Assembly (NCBI RefSeq): GCF_037975245.1
Contig: NC_092580.1
Location: forward strand, 24,509,001-24,573,000
Direction: 5' to 3'
Length of the DNA stretch: 64,000 bases
Origin: Apostichopus japonicus
Lineage: Eukaryota; Echinodermata; Holothuroidea; Aspidochirotida; Stichopodidae
In this document: positions 21,849 through 33,342 of the stretch, one piece after another
Layout of the letters: the number at the start of each line of letters is the position of its first letter
Numbering within the stretch: position 1 is the stretch's first letter
Made by a program: the position numbers and the translations under genes
The notes under the pieces: generated by a model
The model's database searches: none
The model's input: only the letters and a program-made list of their open reading frames with translations
Told to the model about the DNA's origin: nothing

Positions 21849-23043
21849 TGATCTGCAATTGCTCACCAACCATATGTGGTATGACTAAATTTTATTGTGC
21901 TGAGCAGGTTGGTTACACAATGCAATGTTTTCAGTGCTATTATTTTGCTGCATATTGATGAGATGTGAGACAAAATAAGGTTCAGCTGAAATTTCCTTAT
22001 AAACACAGAATTGGAAGAATTTTATTCCATTTGAGTTGATACTTAACATAATGATACCTCATAGCCTGCAGGAATGGTCCGCCTCGTTTTCTTGGCAGAT
22101 ATTTTCCACTTTCGCCCATGTTTGTTGCATCTCAATCATCATTTCCAGCTTTTTCTAATATTTGTAGAGCCTTAATTACTATTAAGTGTGTGCAAACCCC
22201 CTTCCCTCCCCCACACACAAACAAACGCATACATAAATTACTCATGTTACATCATGGAAACCATAATGCATTTTACCTTGGTTGATTTTTCATATATTGA
22301 ACAAACTAAATATTAAGAAAATGTCCCTTAACATATTACTTAATTCAAAAGGGAATTGCGATATAGCATCATTACGGTAATGTTGCTTTACCATTCCAAT
22401 GTTGTTGTTATAGGAGAAATGATATACTGCTTAAATCTTCATGGTGGTGGCAGCAACCCAATGAGATTCCTGGCTTGCAGCCGACAATATCAGGAACTTG
22501 ACCAAAGTTGGTTGAGTTGATAATCTAACACACTGTCTAGACTGAGTTTGCAGCAAGAACAGCCATCAAATTACCATTTCCCCAAAGAGTGGTGTAGCTG
22601 GGAACCACATTGCACTTTGCATGTGTGGTTGGAGTATTAATTTTATACAGGTTGTAAAACACTGCATGAAGTCACATTTATTCTTTCATCAACATTGATT
22701 CTATCATCACAGAAATCCTCATAGAGGCATACATTTCCAGAATAAGGACTGATATTGACCGACTTAAATTTCATCTGATCTTGAATTTGGTATGACCTCT
22801 ATGTATTAACATATTCCTTAATTAACAAAGAAAAAAAATGCAAATTTGTATTCAATATCCAATAAATGTCTCGGAGCGTTAGAATTTTTTATTGCAAGAA
22901 AGAATTTTTTAACAAAAGGAATCGATATACATATGAACTTATCCACAGTGTACTAACACAAATAATTGCTGACCTGTGCTGTGATAGGTTTTTGAATATA
23001 GCTGTTGCATGTAATCCATAAATTTAATTATTCTATATTTCAG
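21849..23043. other. Intron-like sequence
   Basis: No gene seen apart from the flanking splice acceptor at 23042-23043 (TATTTCAG). AT-rich. Confidence 0.5.
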
Positions 23044-23695
23044 GAACTTGCAGCCAGTATCATCAGTACGAACACACCAGATGAGTTAGCAGGTTAGCAG
23101 CCCAAGTTTGAATATGATTCAAATATCCAATAAAAGAAATTTGAATTAAAGGTAGTCTGTATAGGCAACAAATTATAGCATACTTTTCTGAAGATTTCAA
23201 AAATTACATTCCTTGAGATTCTTATTTCCAGATTGGTCTCAGACATTCGAATGAACACACAAGATGACTGAATGTCTCAGTGAGGTAAATTTCCTCCAGG
23301 GTGGTAATGACAACAGTTTAAAATGTTGACCAAATGTGACCGTATTGGAACTTATGGCATATTTGGGGCCAAACAAACCTCTGCCCCCCTGCACAATTTC
23401 CCACCCCAACCTATGTTCTATATTTCTCTTTCACAATATATGTTACCTTCTTACAGGGAGAAACATGATCAAGGTCAATACAGCCCCACATTTATTGCAT
23501 ATATATCCAACTCTTGCAAAGAATACTGGTTTTTCTATTTCAAATTGAGTTTTCCGTTTCATTATTTTATGGATATAGATCCATGTTATTGTGAATTTCT
23601 TGATCGTGGAAAATCACTGGCCATGCTCGAAAAGTCACATTAAATATTGTTAAATGTTTTTATTTCAGGAACAAAGCAATCCTGTTACTGTAAAG
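23044..23695 (+). pseudogene. Two short downstream exons of the integrase-like gene
   Basis: Exon 23044-23092 (TTTCAG before; GCAG|GTTAGC after) encodes ELAASIISTNTPDELA. Exon 23669-23695 (TTTCAG before; AAAG|GTAAGT after) encodes GTKQSCYCK. Phases are compatible with each other and with the GPY exon. Intervening DNA has short frames only. Functions are unknown; the assignment rests on strong splice sites and phase. Confidence 0.45.
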
Positions 23696-24322
23696 GTAAG
23701 TAACCTAAGACAACCCATGCAGCTTTAGAAATAAATTCATTAAGGCAGGGATTGCAAGCTACGGAGGTGCAAGACTTCATGTGACTTGATCCTCCCCACC
23801 TGGAAATGTTGAAAAATGGAAGACTTTTAGTGGTGCCAGGACCATATCCTTGACAAACTCCTATGCCTGGAGAAGGGAAAATCCCAACCTATATGGGCAC
23901 AATTGCAAGGGGCATTTTGTGATGTTCCAACCCCATCCCAAGGATTGGCACTTATTGCAGAATATCATAATTTTCACTTCAACAATGAAGGTTTTAAGTT
24001 TTATTATCCCCCAAATATACTAGATTTGCAACATGGGCACTCTCTTTGTCAAGTTCATGATACCTCTACTCCTTTCTCCCAGTAGCATATTCCAACAAAT
24101 GGTTATTAAGATATGATGTGTTTATCATTTTACTTGATGAGAGTAACTTTTCAGCTACAGAAGCTAGTAACAGACTTCCAAGAAAGTGCTTTGAAACATC
24201 AAGCAATCATAAAAAAATAGATACAAATGAATGCTGCAACCCTAAACTTTTCCACTAATATTGATGAGCCACCCATGTCAGATGTAGATTTCCTACAAAT
24301 CTAAATTTTCCTTCTTTTATAG

Positions 24323-25360
24323 CTTCTTTGCAGCATCATTCAACTCTATGATGGACATAGCTCTGAATTAATGGAAGTAATCAAAGCTCTCTTCCACGCA
24401 ATTTCAACCTGAACTTCATGGGCCTCCTGTCTCACAAGGTTGAAACAGATTCTTCCAGAGTTTGATTCAACTGCACAGGAGGATGCATTAGAATTCCTTG
24501 GTGCAGTTTACACATCATCATGCACTTCCTGTAACCAAAGCCAGTGCAAACTTTTAGATGAGTAAGAGATATAGATCGTTCTGTGAAAAGCATCAAAGCA
24601 ACCCCCCCCAAAAATAAGTGAACTTTTCAATGTATTATTTAAATTTATGCCATGTTGGCCCAAATATTCAAATTTGGTCGCCTTTGGTCAAAATTCTATA
24701 AACTGTTTTTATTACAACTTTTGAGGAAATTTACATCACGGAGACATTCAGTCATCTTGGGTGTTCATTAAGAATGTCTGAGAACAATTTGGATTAAGGG
24801 CCTACATGAAAGTAACTTGTTAAAAACTTCTAGCAATTATAGCATCCTGTAATTTGGGGCATATACAGACTACCTTTAACATTGAAACTGATTGGGAATT
24901 TGCTCAGGTTTGCAGGGAATTAGTCATATTTAAAAGAGGTATCATGGCACAAGTTAGATCTGACTGATAAACTTGCATCAATACAATGAGGATGCACATT
25001 TTGTGAGGCTGGGTTTAGATGATAGTCTGTATCTGATTTATAAGTTTGTTGCTCTTAATAGTAATTCTGATAATTTTAAGTAAAAGCTGAATGAAAGTTT
25101 TCATTTATACCTGATAATCCAGAGGGTAAAGGAACAAATGGAAATTGCAATAGATATGCAACATTGTTGTAATGAGTAACCTATTTTTTCCTTTCCAGGT
25201 ACTTCTTACATACAACAAATGAGATGAAGTGGACTTCCTGCAATGAGACTTGGCACTGTCTGACAAACTCATATCCAGTAATTCCAATATATCCTAGTAA
25301 CAAGGGCTATATGTCATGCTTGAGTATGCAGGGGCACCTTGACTGAGGTGTCTCTAGATT
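24323..25360 (+). pseudogene. Ubiquitin-specific-protease-like exons
   Basis: Coding-like sequence at 24323-24565 contains EVIKALFHAIST, a stop, then TSWASCLTRLKQILPEFDST and AQEDALEFLG. The pattern Q-x-D-A-x-E-F-L is a hallmark of USP-type deubiquitinases, followed here by a C-x-x-C (CTSC). An exon after TTTCCAG at 25199 reads YFLHTTNEMKWTSCNETWHC, then SYPVIPIYPSNKGYMSCLS, resembling the USP zinc-ribbon and following strand. A stop lies in each block. The catalytic Cys and His boxes were not found, so this is a partial, damaged copy. It follows the integrase exons on the same strand. Ginger-type transposons are known to carry cysteine-protease domains, so a single element is possible but unproven. 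Confidence 0.45.
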
Positions 25361-26394
25361 GCAAAGATCTTGAAGGCTTTTGTGAGTCCTGGTGAGTTCC
25401 TGCAAACTCCCTGTTTTTGTCATATTGTTTTCATTCCATGCTGTTTTGTGTTATGTAAACTTGTTTCAATATGTAACACAATGCATTTTTGTGAAGTAGC
25501 AGTATGTGTGTTTATGAGTGTAATGCTAAGAGCCTGTCATTACGATAACTCAATAAACTGACAAATGAACAGTAGTCAAATTCTGAAACTATTAGTGATG
25601 TAAGTTAATGGCCAGAATTCATACGTTGGAAATTTTCAGGTTTAGAATCCAGCTTGAGTTGAAATGATCCCATTGAGCAGTTCTAAATACTGTATACAGG
25701 CATCTTTTCATATTGACTGTAGATCTCTGGTGTTATGTCTTTCACAATTTATTAATTTATTAAGTGTTGTGGAAAGAGTTAATTTCACATAGGGTGACAT
25801 GTATATGTGAAATTAATTAACTAGTTAATTGTATTTAATCGTCCAGTGTGACAAAATTACACCAAATCACCATTGTCGCCCTAAGTGGTGAGTTTATGCT
25901 ATGTCGTCCTAAGTGTTGTGAAAAGAGTTAAATTTACCTAGAGCAAAGATGTCGCCTTAGGAGCTTTATGTGCAATTCACTATTTTTTAATTAAATACTT
26001 TGATAATTGTATTAGGCAGAGGGATTATTATAAAAAGCACACCATGAGTCCGGTTCTCCTTCACTACTTCTCTCCAGAAAGGACACAATTTTCTGGCCAA
26101 TGGTTCAAGAACGGGATTGATAAAGTGTACCTTTTGTATTAGAAACCATTACTTCATCTAGCCAAGGATGTGAAGAATTATTAGTCTCCAGTAGTTCTTG
26201 ATTCAGTGGTTCATATTCAATTCATGTTGAGTTTTCAGGAACTATTACCAGTTATGCAACGAGTCAGGGCTAGAGTCACTAAATTTCAGAGAAATAAAGT
26301 AACTCAAACACAAGTTCATGGACAGTCTTCCCATAGATCTAGATTATGCAGTGACCAAGACCAAGATTCAACTCAAACGTAGGTTTCATAAAAG
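25361..26394. other. Non-coding stretch with a 13-bp hairpin
   Basis: TTAATTTCACATA (25779-25791) pairs with TATGTGAAATTAA (25804-25816). Around it are repeats of GTTGTG(G/A)AAAGAGTTAA and a TATAAAAAGC at about 26030, reminiscent of a degraded LTR. I could not find matching ends. Confidence 0.35.
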
Positions 26395-26760
26395 TGATAT
26401 CTTTATTAAGTATCTTGATAGTCACTAACTTTTTCATGTTTGCTGATAGTGGTTGTACCAGATGTCATTGTCTTAAACTCCACAAGTCACAAAGTAGCAT
26501 TAATATTCGGCATAATTTTTTTTCTACTAGGGTCGTGAATGAGTGGAATGGTTTGCCTGAGAAAATTGTACTTGCAAGTACTGTAGTGTGAATGGGTTTA
26601 AGAATGCTTTGCACAAGCACTTTAAGCATTGTAATCGGGTCTGATCGTTTGTGTCATCAGTTTTCTTCCATCTCCTAAAGGGTCTTTGATGGGGACTTGA
26701 GTGTCCCTCCTGATCCTTTTTCTTTACTATTTAACTAATCTAAACTAATAAGGTCAAGCA
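26395..26760 (+). pseudogene. LINE ORF2 C-terminal tail (CR1/RTE-like)
   Basis: The frame includes LKLHKSQSSINIRHNFFSTR and VVNEWNGLPEKIVLAST, then, after a stop, NGFKNALHKHFKH. The motif I-R-x-x-F-F-S-x-R-V-V-N-x-W-N-x-L-P is the C-terminal signature after the reverse transcriptase in CR1/RTE-type LINEs. Only the last ~70 residues and the 3' UTR remain. This family differs from A-D and from E/F. Confidence 0.7.
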
Positions 26761-28079
26761 TAAAGTATGTGTGCTGTAGGCCTACGCAATTGCAGAAGCC
26801 AACCTTCTTAACCTTTTTGAACTAGCACTTTTAAGGTTAACCTAACCTTTTAGAAGGTTAGCTTAACTTTTTCTTTGCAAATGTAACACAAACACTGTTG
26901 AGCAAGAGTCGTGCCAGCAATGCCACTGCATGAGGGAAATTCACAGTGACAGAGTAAATAATTGCTTTCCCACCCACGGATGAAAACATGTTAGGTATAT
27001 TACTATCACTAATCTGGGGAAATTGCATTTAAAATATAAATATGTTTATCAGCTGGTCAACAGTTATTTAAGGTATCATTTAATTGTTTTCATTTACTCC
27101 ATTAGTGGTCTTCCCTTTTCCAACAGCTTTACTGGAAAGACTCTTGCTCAGCCGCATTACACAAACACTTTACGAACAGAATACTGCAGATAGCTGATCG
27201 TTAACTATGTTAGGAATCCACATGCAGTTCTGGTTATAAAAATAGTAAGAGACAAGATCTGTATTTCAATCTATGTTTATGGTTAACTACGATTAAGAAT
27301 AATGAATTGTAATTTTAATAAATGAGCTCTTCAGTACTGATAACCAGGATTTTAGTTATCTATTTTTTCTTTCTTTACAGTACAGAAATGCAGGGTTGCA
27401 CTACACCATTTCCCACAGAGGAAGTATGGCAGAAAACAGGTGGAATTTTACATATAAATGCCAAAATGTGCTGGACAGAAAGGTTCAATAAACTTTTGGA
27501 ACATTGACACCTCATTCACTTACATGAGGAAACCTTTTCTCATAGATGTTGAATAAACAGTTGTAAGAAGATTAACATGTAGAATTGGTTCTGAAACCAA
27601 ATCAGTATTTATGAACTTCTCACATCTATGATCTCACCATAAAAGAAAAGAAGCAAGTTGTTGAGTTTGAAGAGTTAGCAACTTAAAATTAGGAAGAAGT
27701 TTCATATTCAAGAAGAAATCAAATTTCAACTTTATGATAAAGAATGGGATGATTGCATGGGTAGGTGTGAAAAACCTCTCAGCTACCTCAAAGGGGAAAA
27801 GTGAAAGTAATACCCATCACCTCAGAGCTTATACCATCACAGACATACACTCACTAAGTAGTACATGTAGCTTATTTGATAGGGAAGTTATAGATCTGGT
27901 GAGTAGCCTACTTCTGTGCAGTGTAGCAGAGCAAAAGTGACAGAAGTTTAAAAGCATATATTACTACTCAATGTGGTGTAAGAATCAGCTGAACTGAGCC
28001 CAAGCTGCATTTAGAACAAGCTTAGGCCTATATACATTTAGAAATATGTAACTGGAAAGCTCACACCTTGCAATTTCAG
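26761..28079. other. Non-coding stretch with possible unplaced exon
   Basis: A frame at 27380-27507 after CTTTACAG shows no motif I know. Nothing else is supported. Confidence 0.4.
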
Positions 28080-28494
28080 ACCAAGATTGGATGGCATGGG
28101 CTGATGACATAAATGAAAAGTTGGCAAAACATACATCAGCCCCAGCAAGTTACACAGAGGGATGCAGAATGTGGACAGGTGCCTACACCATCAGTAAGCC
28201 AGGGGCACCAGCATATGGCATTATTTTCACAATGCTAACCCTGGCAGCTAAGAGAAGAGGCAGCAGAGTCCACATTCTGACATATATGCTCTTCAAAGTA
28301 TTGTGCAAAGTAAAGAAATCTTAAGGACCAAACCATTTGACATCTCCTACATATGCCACCACAGCCTACATGTGGAGAGAGGTGTCACATCTCTCAACAG
28401 TATCTTGCAGTGCAACACAGCAGAAAGCCTTGAAAGTTTGATGGCACTTGCCAAGTTTATGGTCATCAGCTTGATTGCCTACTTCCCTGACTGA
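28080..28494 (+). pseudogene. His-Me-finger (HNH-like) endonuclease, frameshifted
   Basis: After the acceptor AATTTCAG the frame gives QDWMAWADDINEKLAKHTS, then EGCRMWTGAYTISKPGAPAYG, then RGSRVHILTYMLFK. After a +1 shift near 28295 it continues as PFDISYICHHSLHVERGVTS. The order C-x-x-W-x-G ... Y-G ... V-H-x-L-x-Y-x-L ... D-I-S-H/Y-x-C-H-x-x-x-C-x-x-x-x-H-L-S-L matches the zinc-binding His-Me-finger nuclease family (Pfam zf-His_Me_endon). Here SHLCH reads SYICH, and the second zinc Cys is replaced (HSLHVE), so metal binding is probably lost. In the family these are nicking or cleaving nucleases found in mobile introns and transposons. It lies on the same strand as the integrase and USP exons. 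Confidence 0.6.
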
Positions 28495-29210
28495 GTGATA
28501 CTGTTTTAACTCATAACAGTGAGTGTGGATAGACTCAGTTTACAAATTACTGGCATCACTGATAAATATTGTCATCTTCATCATCAGTGCAGTTTTTCAT
28601 CCTAGAGTAACTGGTCATGAATCAGTTGATCTTTCTTATAGATACTGGACTGGTTTATGTTTTTAGTTCTACCATGTAGCTTGTACTTTCTCTCTCTGAG
28701 TTGTGCTCTCCTCCATCTGTATGCTCTGCCTCTCTTACGTAATTTATCACATTGCTGTTTTCTTTGCATCTATTTCAGAGTCTGGATAAATGGACTATTT
28801 GAGCTCACCTTTAATACTGCAGCTTCCATCTTCCTGGCTATGGACTCTTCAGGCACATTATATGTTATGTGTATGGAACTGTAGTCCCTGTACTGACCAA
28901 TGCACGAAAGTGTGGTACTATGTTTTGGATTGGTCACAGTGAAAGCCTTATTGATGACATCTGCTTTTGAGTGGAAGTCTCAAAACGAGTGGACCATAAT
29001 CATTTGCTGCAGGTGGGTGTCTCAGATATTTTGTTTAGCTTCCTGCTGTCAGTGTGGGATATTAGCAGAGAACCCTTTGCAGCATTTGGCATACATGGAA
29101 ATGTGTACTTCCTGCCCCTCTTGCATACAAATGAATGCTTTTGGCAATATAAATGATTTCCACTGTAGTACTTTGCAAGGCATTCTAAACATGTTGATAA
29201 AGTGCTTTTG
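28495..29210. other. Unassigned stretch
   Basis: Several frames of 75-100 codons overlap here (28657-29211) on the plus strand but lack recognisable motifs and interrupt each other. Possibly decayed exons of the neighbouring mobile gene cluster; I do not assign a function. Confidence 0.35.
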
Positions 29211-29866
29211 ATATTTCGGATATAAGAAATTTATTGACCATAAAAATTGGCATTCAGTCCATCACAGTAAAACAGACAATAAAACAATCATAAATACATC
29301 GAAAATACATAAAAATCTGATTCCTAAAACGAAAAATTAAGACTACTATGTCCATGTTCTGACACATATATTTGGCCTATTTCCTACATAATTCATTGGC
29401 AAGATTGAGAATAGCACTTTCCAAGAAAGAACGCCTGTATCTCTCGGTTCAGCATCTCATAACAATTAGTCTGCCTGTTTGATTGCTGTAATCTACCCGA
29501 TGCCCCAGAGGATGTTGGGATGACATGATTGACTTCATAGTACTCTGTGATACTCTGACAAGCAACTCATCTACTGAACTGAGGTCATGTGACCGACAAA
29601 CTTTCCTTGCTTTAGAAACTAGTCTACTTAACTTGGTCATGTCTCTAGCAGTAGTATTTTCACCCCACGCGGCTAAACAGAATGTAATGGTGGTCTTGAT
29701 TGCCGATTTTAATATAGAACAGAGAAATAAGAGTTGGTCTAGTCCGAATAAATTAAGCTTCTGTAATAGGAACATACGCTGATTAGTTTTTGCTAGAATA
29801 CATTTTAAATGTTCATCCCACTCCAATTTATCAGTGATGGTTTCTCCCAGGTATTTATGAGATTGT
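29211..29866 (-). pseudogene. LINE ORF2 C-terminal fragment with 3' UTR
   Basis: On the minus strand: YLGETITDKLEWDEHLKCIL, AKTNQRMFLLQKLNLF, ITFCLAAWGENTT, then VSKARKVCRSHDLSSVDEL and HPLGHRVDYSNQTGRLIV. This is the thumb and C-terminal part of a LINE reverse transcriptase (the family that ends with R-T-E-R-Y-R-R-S-F). The 3' UTR ends near 29211 with AATAAA (29229 on the plus strand as TTTATT). It is 5'-truncated at about 29866, exactly where a transposase fragment on the same strand stops, so it looks like a truncated insertion. Confidence 0.75.
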
Positions 29867-30263
29867 CAAGCGCTTCTTAGTCACAGTTTTTGCAGGAACA
29901 TATCAGAGGAGAATACTGCTTTAATATAGTCAGTGCTCTGCGGAGTGACTTGAGTAGGTGAACTTGATCTAACAGGTTAAGTTCACTTTCAGAATGAGTA
30001 GTTACAGCCATTGTACTACTGAACCTTTTACATGCCTTGCCATCAGCATCAGTTGTGAGACACTTGACCATTAGTGGATTCTTACCTGTAAGTAATTTGG
30101 ATTCACAAATCTTTCCACCATTTTGTTCATCTGAGAAATAGGGCATCTTTGCTGAACAGCCCTCATTGCCTGGACTTTGTACCTTGTGATCCCTTCTTCT
30201 TTTCATTTCACCCATTAAGCACAACTTGTTACTGTGATGGTAACCAATAACAAATGTATCCAT
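29867..30263 (-). pseudogene. Mutator-like (Kolobok/PF20700-type) transposase fragment
   Basis: 128 open codons with HKVQSPGNEGCSAKMPYFSD, then GKICESKLLTGKNPLMVKCL followed by TTDADGKACKRFSS. The block C-x-A-x-M/L ... G-x-x-x-x-x-x-L ... V-x-C/Y-L-T-T-D-x-D-x-K-A matches the middle of the 'Mutator-like transposase' domain common in invertebrate proteins; TTD is the likely second catalytic Asp. A frame shift near 29930 then gives FSSDMFLQKL, also in keeping with that family. The upstream first Asp and downstream Glu regions are not identified. Its 3' part is replaced by the LINE at 29211-29866. Confidence 0.5.
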
Positions 30264-31183
30264 GGTGACATTCGCAACTATTACATATCTGCATTGGCTT
30301 GCAGGAGCAAATGGAGTCTTACTTCTTGCATTATACTTAGAGGGTTGTGATATTGATGATCATATTCTGCCTGAATTGGAAAGTCTTTGGAGAGGCCATG
30401 CAGTTGCAGTGTCTTCTTAATAAGAACCCTCTTTTGTGCCATATTCTTTTTGATTAATTTCTTTCATTACATGTAGGTACAAACTGGTTGTAGTGTACTG
30501 ACCACAGGACTGGGAAGAGACATGCTGTTGAGCAATCTACGAGATGCACTTGAACTGCCCACTACTCAGAGGCAGCGGGGACTACCCTTTCCTGGGAAAG
30601 GCATCCATACCTGGCGCTCATCCTGTAGTAAGTAATGTTTATATGTACATGCTATTGTGTCTGGGCTGGGTAAAATATAATTCCTTATCCTAGGTTGCCA
30701 GGGTCAGCTCTGTGCATCGTTGTCTTTGTAGAGAGTTTCAGAGTATGTTTGGTAGACCAAACCAACTGTGAATATGAAATAACGGCTTTCAAACAGCATG
30801 TGTGTGTATTTGATTAGATGTGTGTGTGCGTGAAGCTATGGGGTTGGAATGGGATTTATTGTGATTGGTGATTACCCAGTATGTGAACATAGAGCATTCG
30901 ATATTATTTATAATTCCTTTTGAAACAGGATTACTGGAGCATGAAGTTGATGGACAAATTTAGGAATGAGAGGAACACATGCAAGCAGTAAAGAGGAGAA
31001 GAAACAGTTAAGTGACACCTGTTCCACTGAAAAATAACCAAGTAGATGACCCAGCTAGCAAACAAAGGCATAAAATGTAAGTACAGGTATAACTTTTGAG
31101 AATGAAGCTCATCTTGAGGAAAATAGACATCATTAAATAATTAACATACTAGACTAAAATTGCATTATGCAGTCCTATTCACA
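30264..31183. other. Non-coding or unassigned stretch
   Basis: A frame at 30475-30625 (SVLTTGLGRDMLLSNLRDAL) after ATGTAG might be another decayed exon, but I do not recognise it. Nothing else is supported. Confidence 0.35.
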
Positions 31184-31230
31184 AATTTGATTTGATTTGT
31201 TTATCACGTGAATATATTCAGTGTGATAGG

Positions 31231-31277
31231 AAGTCCTCTAAAAAACCTTCAGATGGCTTAACAAAGTAGAGGACTCC
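31231..31277 (-). other. LINE D 3'-UTR hairpin with compensatory change
   Basis: On the minus strand AGTCCTCTA pairs with TAGAGGACT. Compared with copy A (AGTCTTCTA/TAGAAGACT), the fifth pair has changed from T-A to C-G on both sides. This preserves a 9-bp stem. Confidence 0.75.
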
Positions 31278-31333
31278 CTGTAAAGAAAAGGAAAAAGAAA
31301 ACAAAATATATAAGAAAAAATGAACATGTTCAA

Positions 31334-32761
31334 TTAATAAGATGCAATAATTTTTTGAATAAAGTTTCTTCTGAATGATTTTGCAGAAGGTTTATTTGTA
31401 ATATTGTCTGATAGAGAATTCCATGTTTTGATTGTACGTGCCCTTAGTGATAACATCCCCATTGTAGAATTATACCTGTTATAATGTGCATTGCCTGAAG
31501 ATCTGGTATTGTAATGATGAATATCACTGTTACATATTAAGTAGTCATTAAAAGCATTTGGTAACAGTCCATTCCATGCCTTATAAGCAAATGTAGCAAG
31601 GTTAACCCTAATGTCATCAGCTTTTAACAACTTAGAACGCTTAAAAAGAGGATTTGTGTGGTCCCGTGGTTTGGCATGTGTGAGATGGCGGACTGCTCTC
31701 TTCTGTGTAATACAAATGGGATTCAGATTGGTATATCTAGTACCAGACCATATGTTACAACAATACGTAATATGTGGCTGGACTAATGTCTGATCGAGAA
31801 TCTTTAATATGTGTTGTGGCAGATAATGCTTAGGCTTAGCTAAAACACCGGTGTTTTTTGCAACTTTTTTACAGACAGTTGTAATGTGGTCATACCATTT
31901 AAGTTAATGATCTATATATACGCCTAAAAATCTAGTACTATTGACTTGTTGTAGTCGATACTTCAATATGAAATAAAGTTCTCGATTGTGATACGAAGAA
32001 AATATTTGTGTCGTCAGCAAACAAAACAACTTTAACTTTATCAGAAACATTGGTAATGTCATTAACATATAGGATAAAAAGCAATGGACCAAGTATAGAG
32101 CCTTGTGGCACACCACATTGAATTCTCTCCAGTTGGGAATGAGCATTTTTGTAGGATGTATCGTGGTTTGCTAAGTAACTGTCGATCCAATTAAGAGAGG
32201 TTCCTCTTATGCCGTAACGGTGTAATTTATTAAGCAGAATTGTGTGGTCTATTGTGTCAAAGGCCTTTGAGAGGTCCAGGAAAACCCCGACACAGGTACT
32301 ATTCTTGTCAAGATTACTATACAAATTGTCAATGGCATCAGCTAATGCTAGCTCAGTGGAGTGTTCAGGACAGAATCCATACTGTTCCTGGCATAAAATG
32401 TTATATTTTGAAATAAAGTTAAAAATACGATTATACATAAGCCTTTCAACTATTTTGGAAAACATGATAATAGTGATATAGGTGGATAATTTTCAAAGTT
32501 TTCTGAATCCCCTTTCTTAAAGACAGGGATGACCTTGGCAATTTTTAGCATATCAGGAAAAATACTGGTATTGAACGACAAATTACAAATGTGGGTTAAT
32601 GGTTTGGTAATAAATAGGATAACTTGTCTTACAATACCAGGCTTAAAATCATCGTATCCAGCTGCTTTATCGGGTTTCATGCAAGAGGCTGCTGTTTTTA
32701 ACAACTCCTCCTCACTGACAGGATGAGAAAACATGGAATGAGTGTTAACATCAATGTTCAC
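31334..32761 (-). pseudogene. LINE D reverse transcriptase and C-terminal region
   Basis: Frame 32761-32450: EEELLKTAASCMKPDKAAGY, KVIPVFKKGDSENFENYPPI (YRP is changed to YPP). Frame 32465-31938: FLDLSKAFD, GVPQGSILGPLLF, LFADDTNIFF, all catalytic aspartates present. Frame 31630-31334 is the C-terminal ATFAYKAWNGLLPNAF. Breaks lie near 32460, 31940-32000 and 31640-31930. The role is target-primed reverse transcription in the nucleus; the copy is inactive. Confidence 0.85.
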
Positions 32762-33342
32762 AGATTCCTGTGATTTACGTTTGTGGTTGATTTTACTTGC
32801 GAGTGATGGCCCCAGATTGACAAAAAAGTCATTAAATTTATTAGCAATGTCATGGTCGGTGTTAATCTCTTTGTCACCATCCTTGAAAAAGAGGGATACG
32901 ATGATTGTTTACGACCTTTATGGAGTAGTTGGTTAATGGTATCCCATGTGCCTTTTGGGTTACTCCTTGCATTATCAAATTTATTGTTGAAATATAATTT
33001 TCTAGAAAATTTGATAACATGATTGAGCTTATTGCGATATTGAGAATAAATAGTTTTATTTACACCAGACGGGTTCTTAATATGTCTTTTAAATAGCTTA
33101 TCTTTTCTTTTGATAGAAACTAGAATACCTGCAGTAATCCACAGGTGTCTCTTTCGACGTCTCTTAGATTTGGTGACGCATTGCTCAGGAAAGCATTGAT
33201 TATATATGGCATTGAAATTGTTATAAAACATAGAATAGGCAATGTTTGCATCAGTTTGGGATGAAACATTTTCCCACGAAGCATCTCGGATTGTTGAGAA
33301 GAAATTCTGTACATTTGTTTTGCAGTAGTTCCTCACATACAT
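32758..33342 (-). pseudogene. LINE D linker between endonuclease and RT
   Basis: Contains NIAYSMFYNNFNAIYNQCFP, KRRRKRHLWITAGILVSIKR and KLFKRHIKNPSGVNK. The W-I-T-x-G-I/M segment is the conserved desert/linker block of CR1/Jockey-group ORF2 and matches copy C. Its frame drifts near 32870. Confidence 0.75.

Larger units (their letters stand above)
18621..23695 (+). pseudogene. Ty3/gypsy-integrase-like spliced gene (Ginger- or KRBA2-type), decayed
   Basis: Coding blocks on one strand are separated by introns with mostly good splice sites. They assemble in the order of a gypsy-type integrase: N-terminal EEYSIIGKYRSSGLCPE (18621-18792), catalytic core (19145-19302 and 19647-19944), linker (20491-20688), GPY module (20803-21006), and two short exons (23044-23092, 23669-23695). 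Exon phases match at each junction I could test. For example AG|A reconstitutes Arg at exon 2/3, and Arg again at 3/4. Spliced gypsy-like integrases are characteristic of Ginger cut-and-paste transposons and of domesticated integrase genes; retrotransposon copies have no introns. In-frame stops and a lost acceptor show that this copy is dead or badly damaged. The H2C2 zinc-finger exon is not found. I saw no terminal inverted repeats, so transposon versus host gene is open. Confidence 0.65.

Noticed and set aside
25735-26040. Another LTR
   Set aside because: A TATA-like motif and internal repeats are suggestive, but no matching TG...CA ends or target duplication were found.
28657-29211. Membrane protein gene
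   Set aside because: Hydrophobic frames are by-products of T-rich DNA. They overlap one another and lack splice or domain support.
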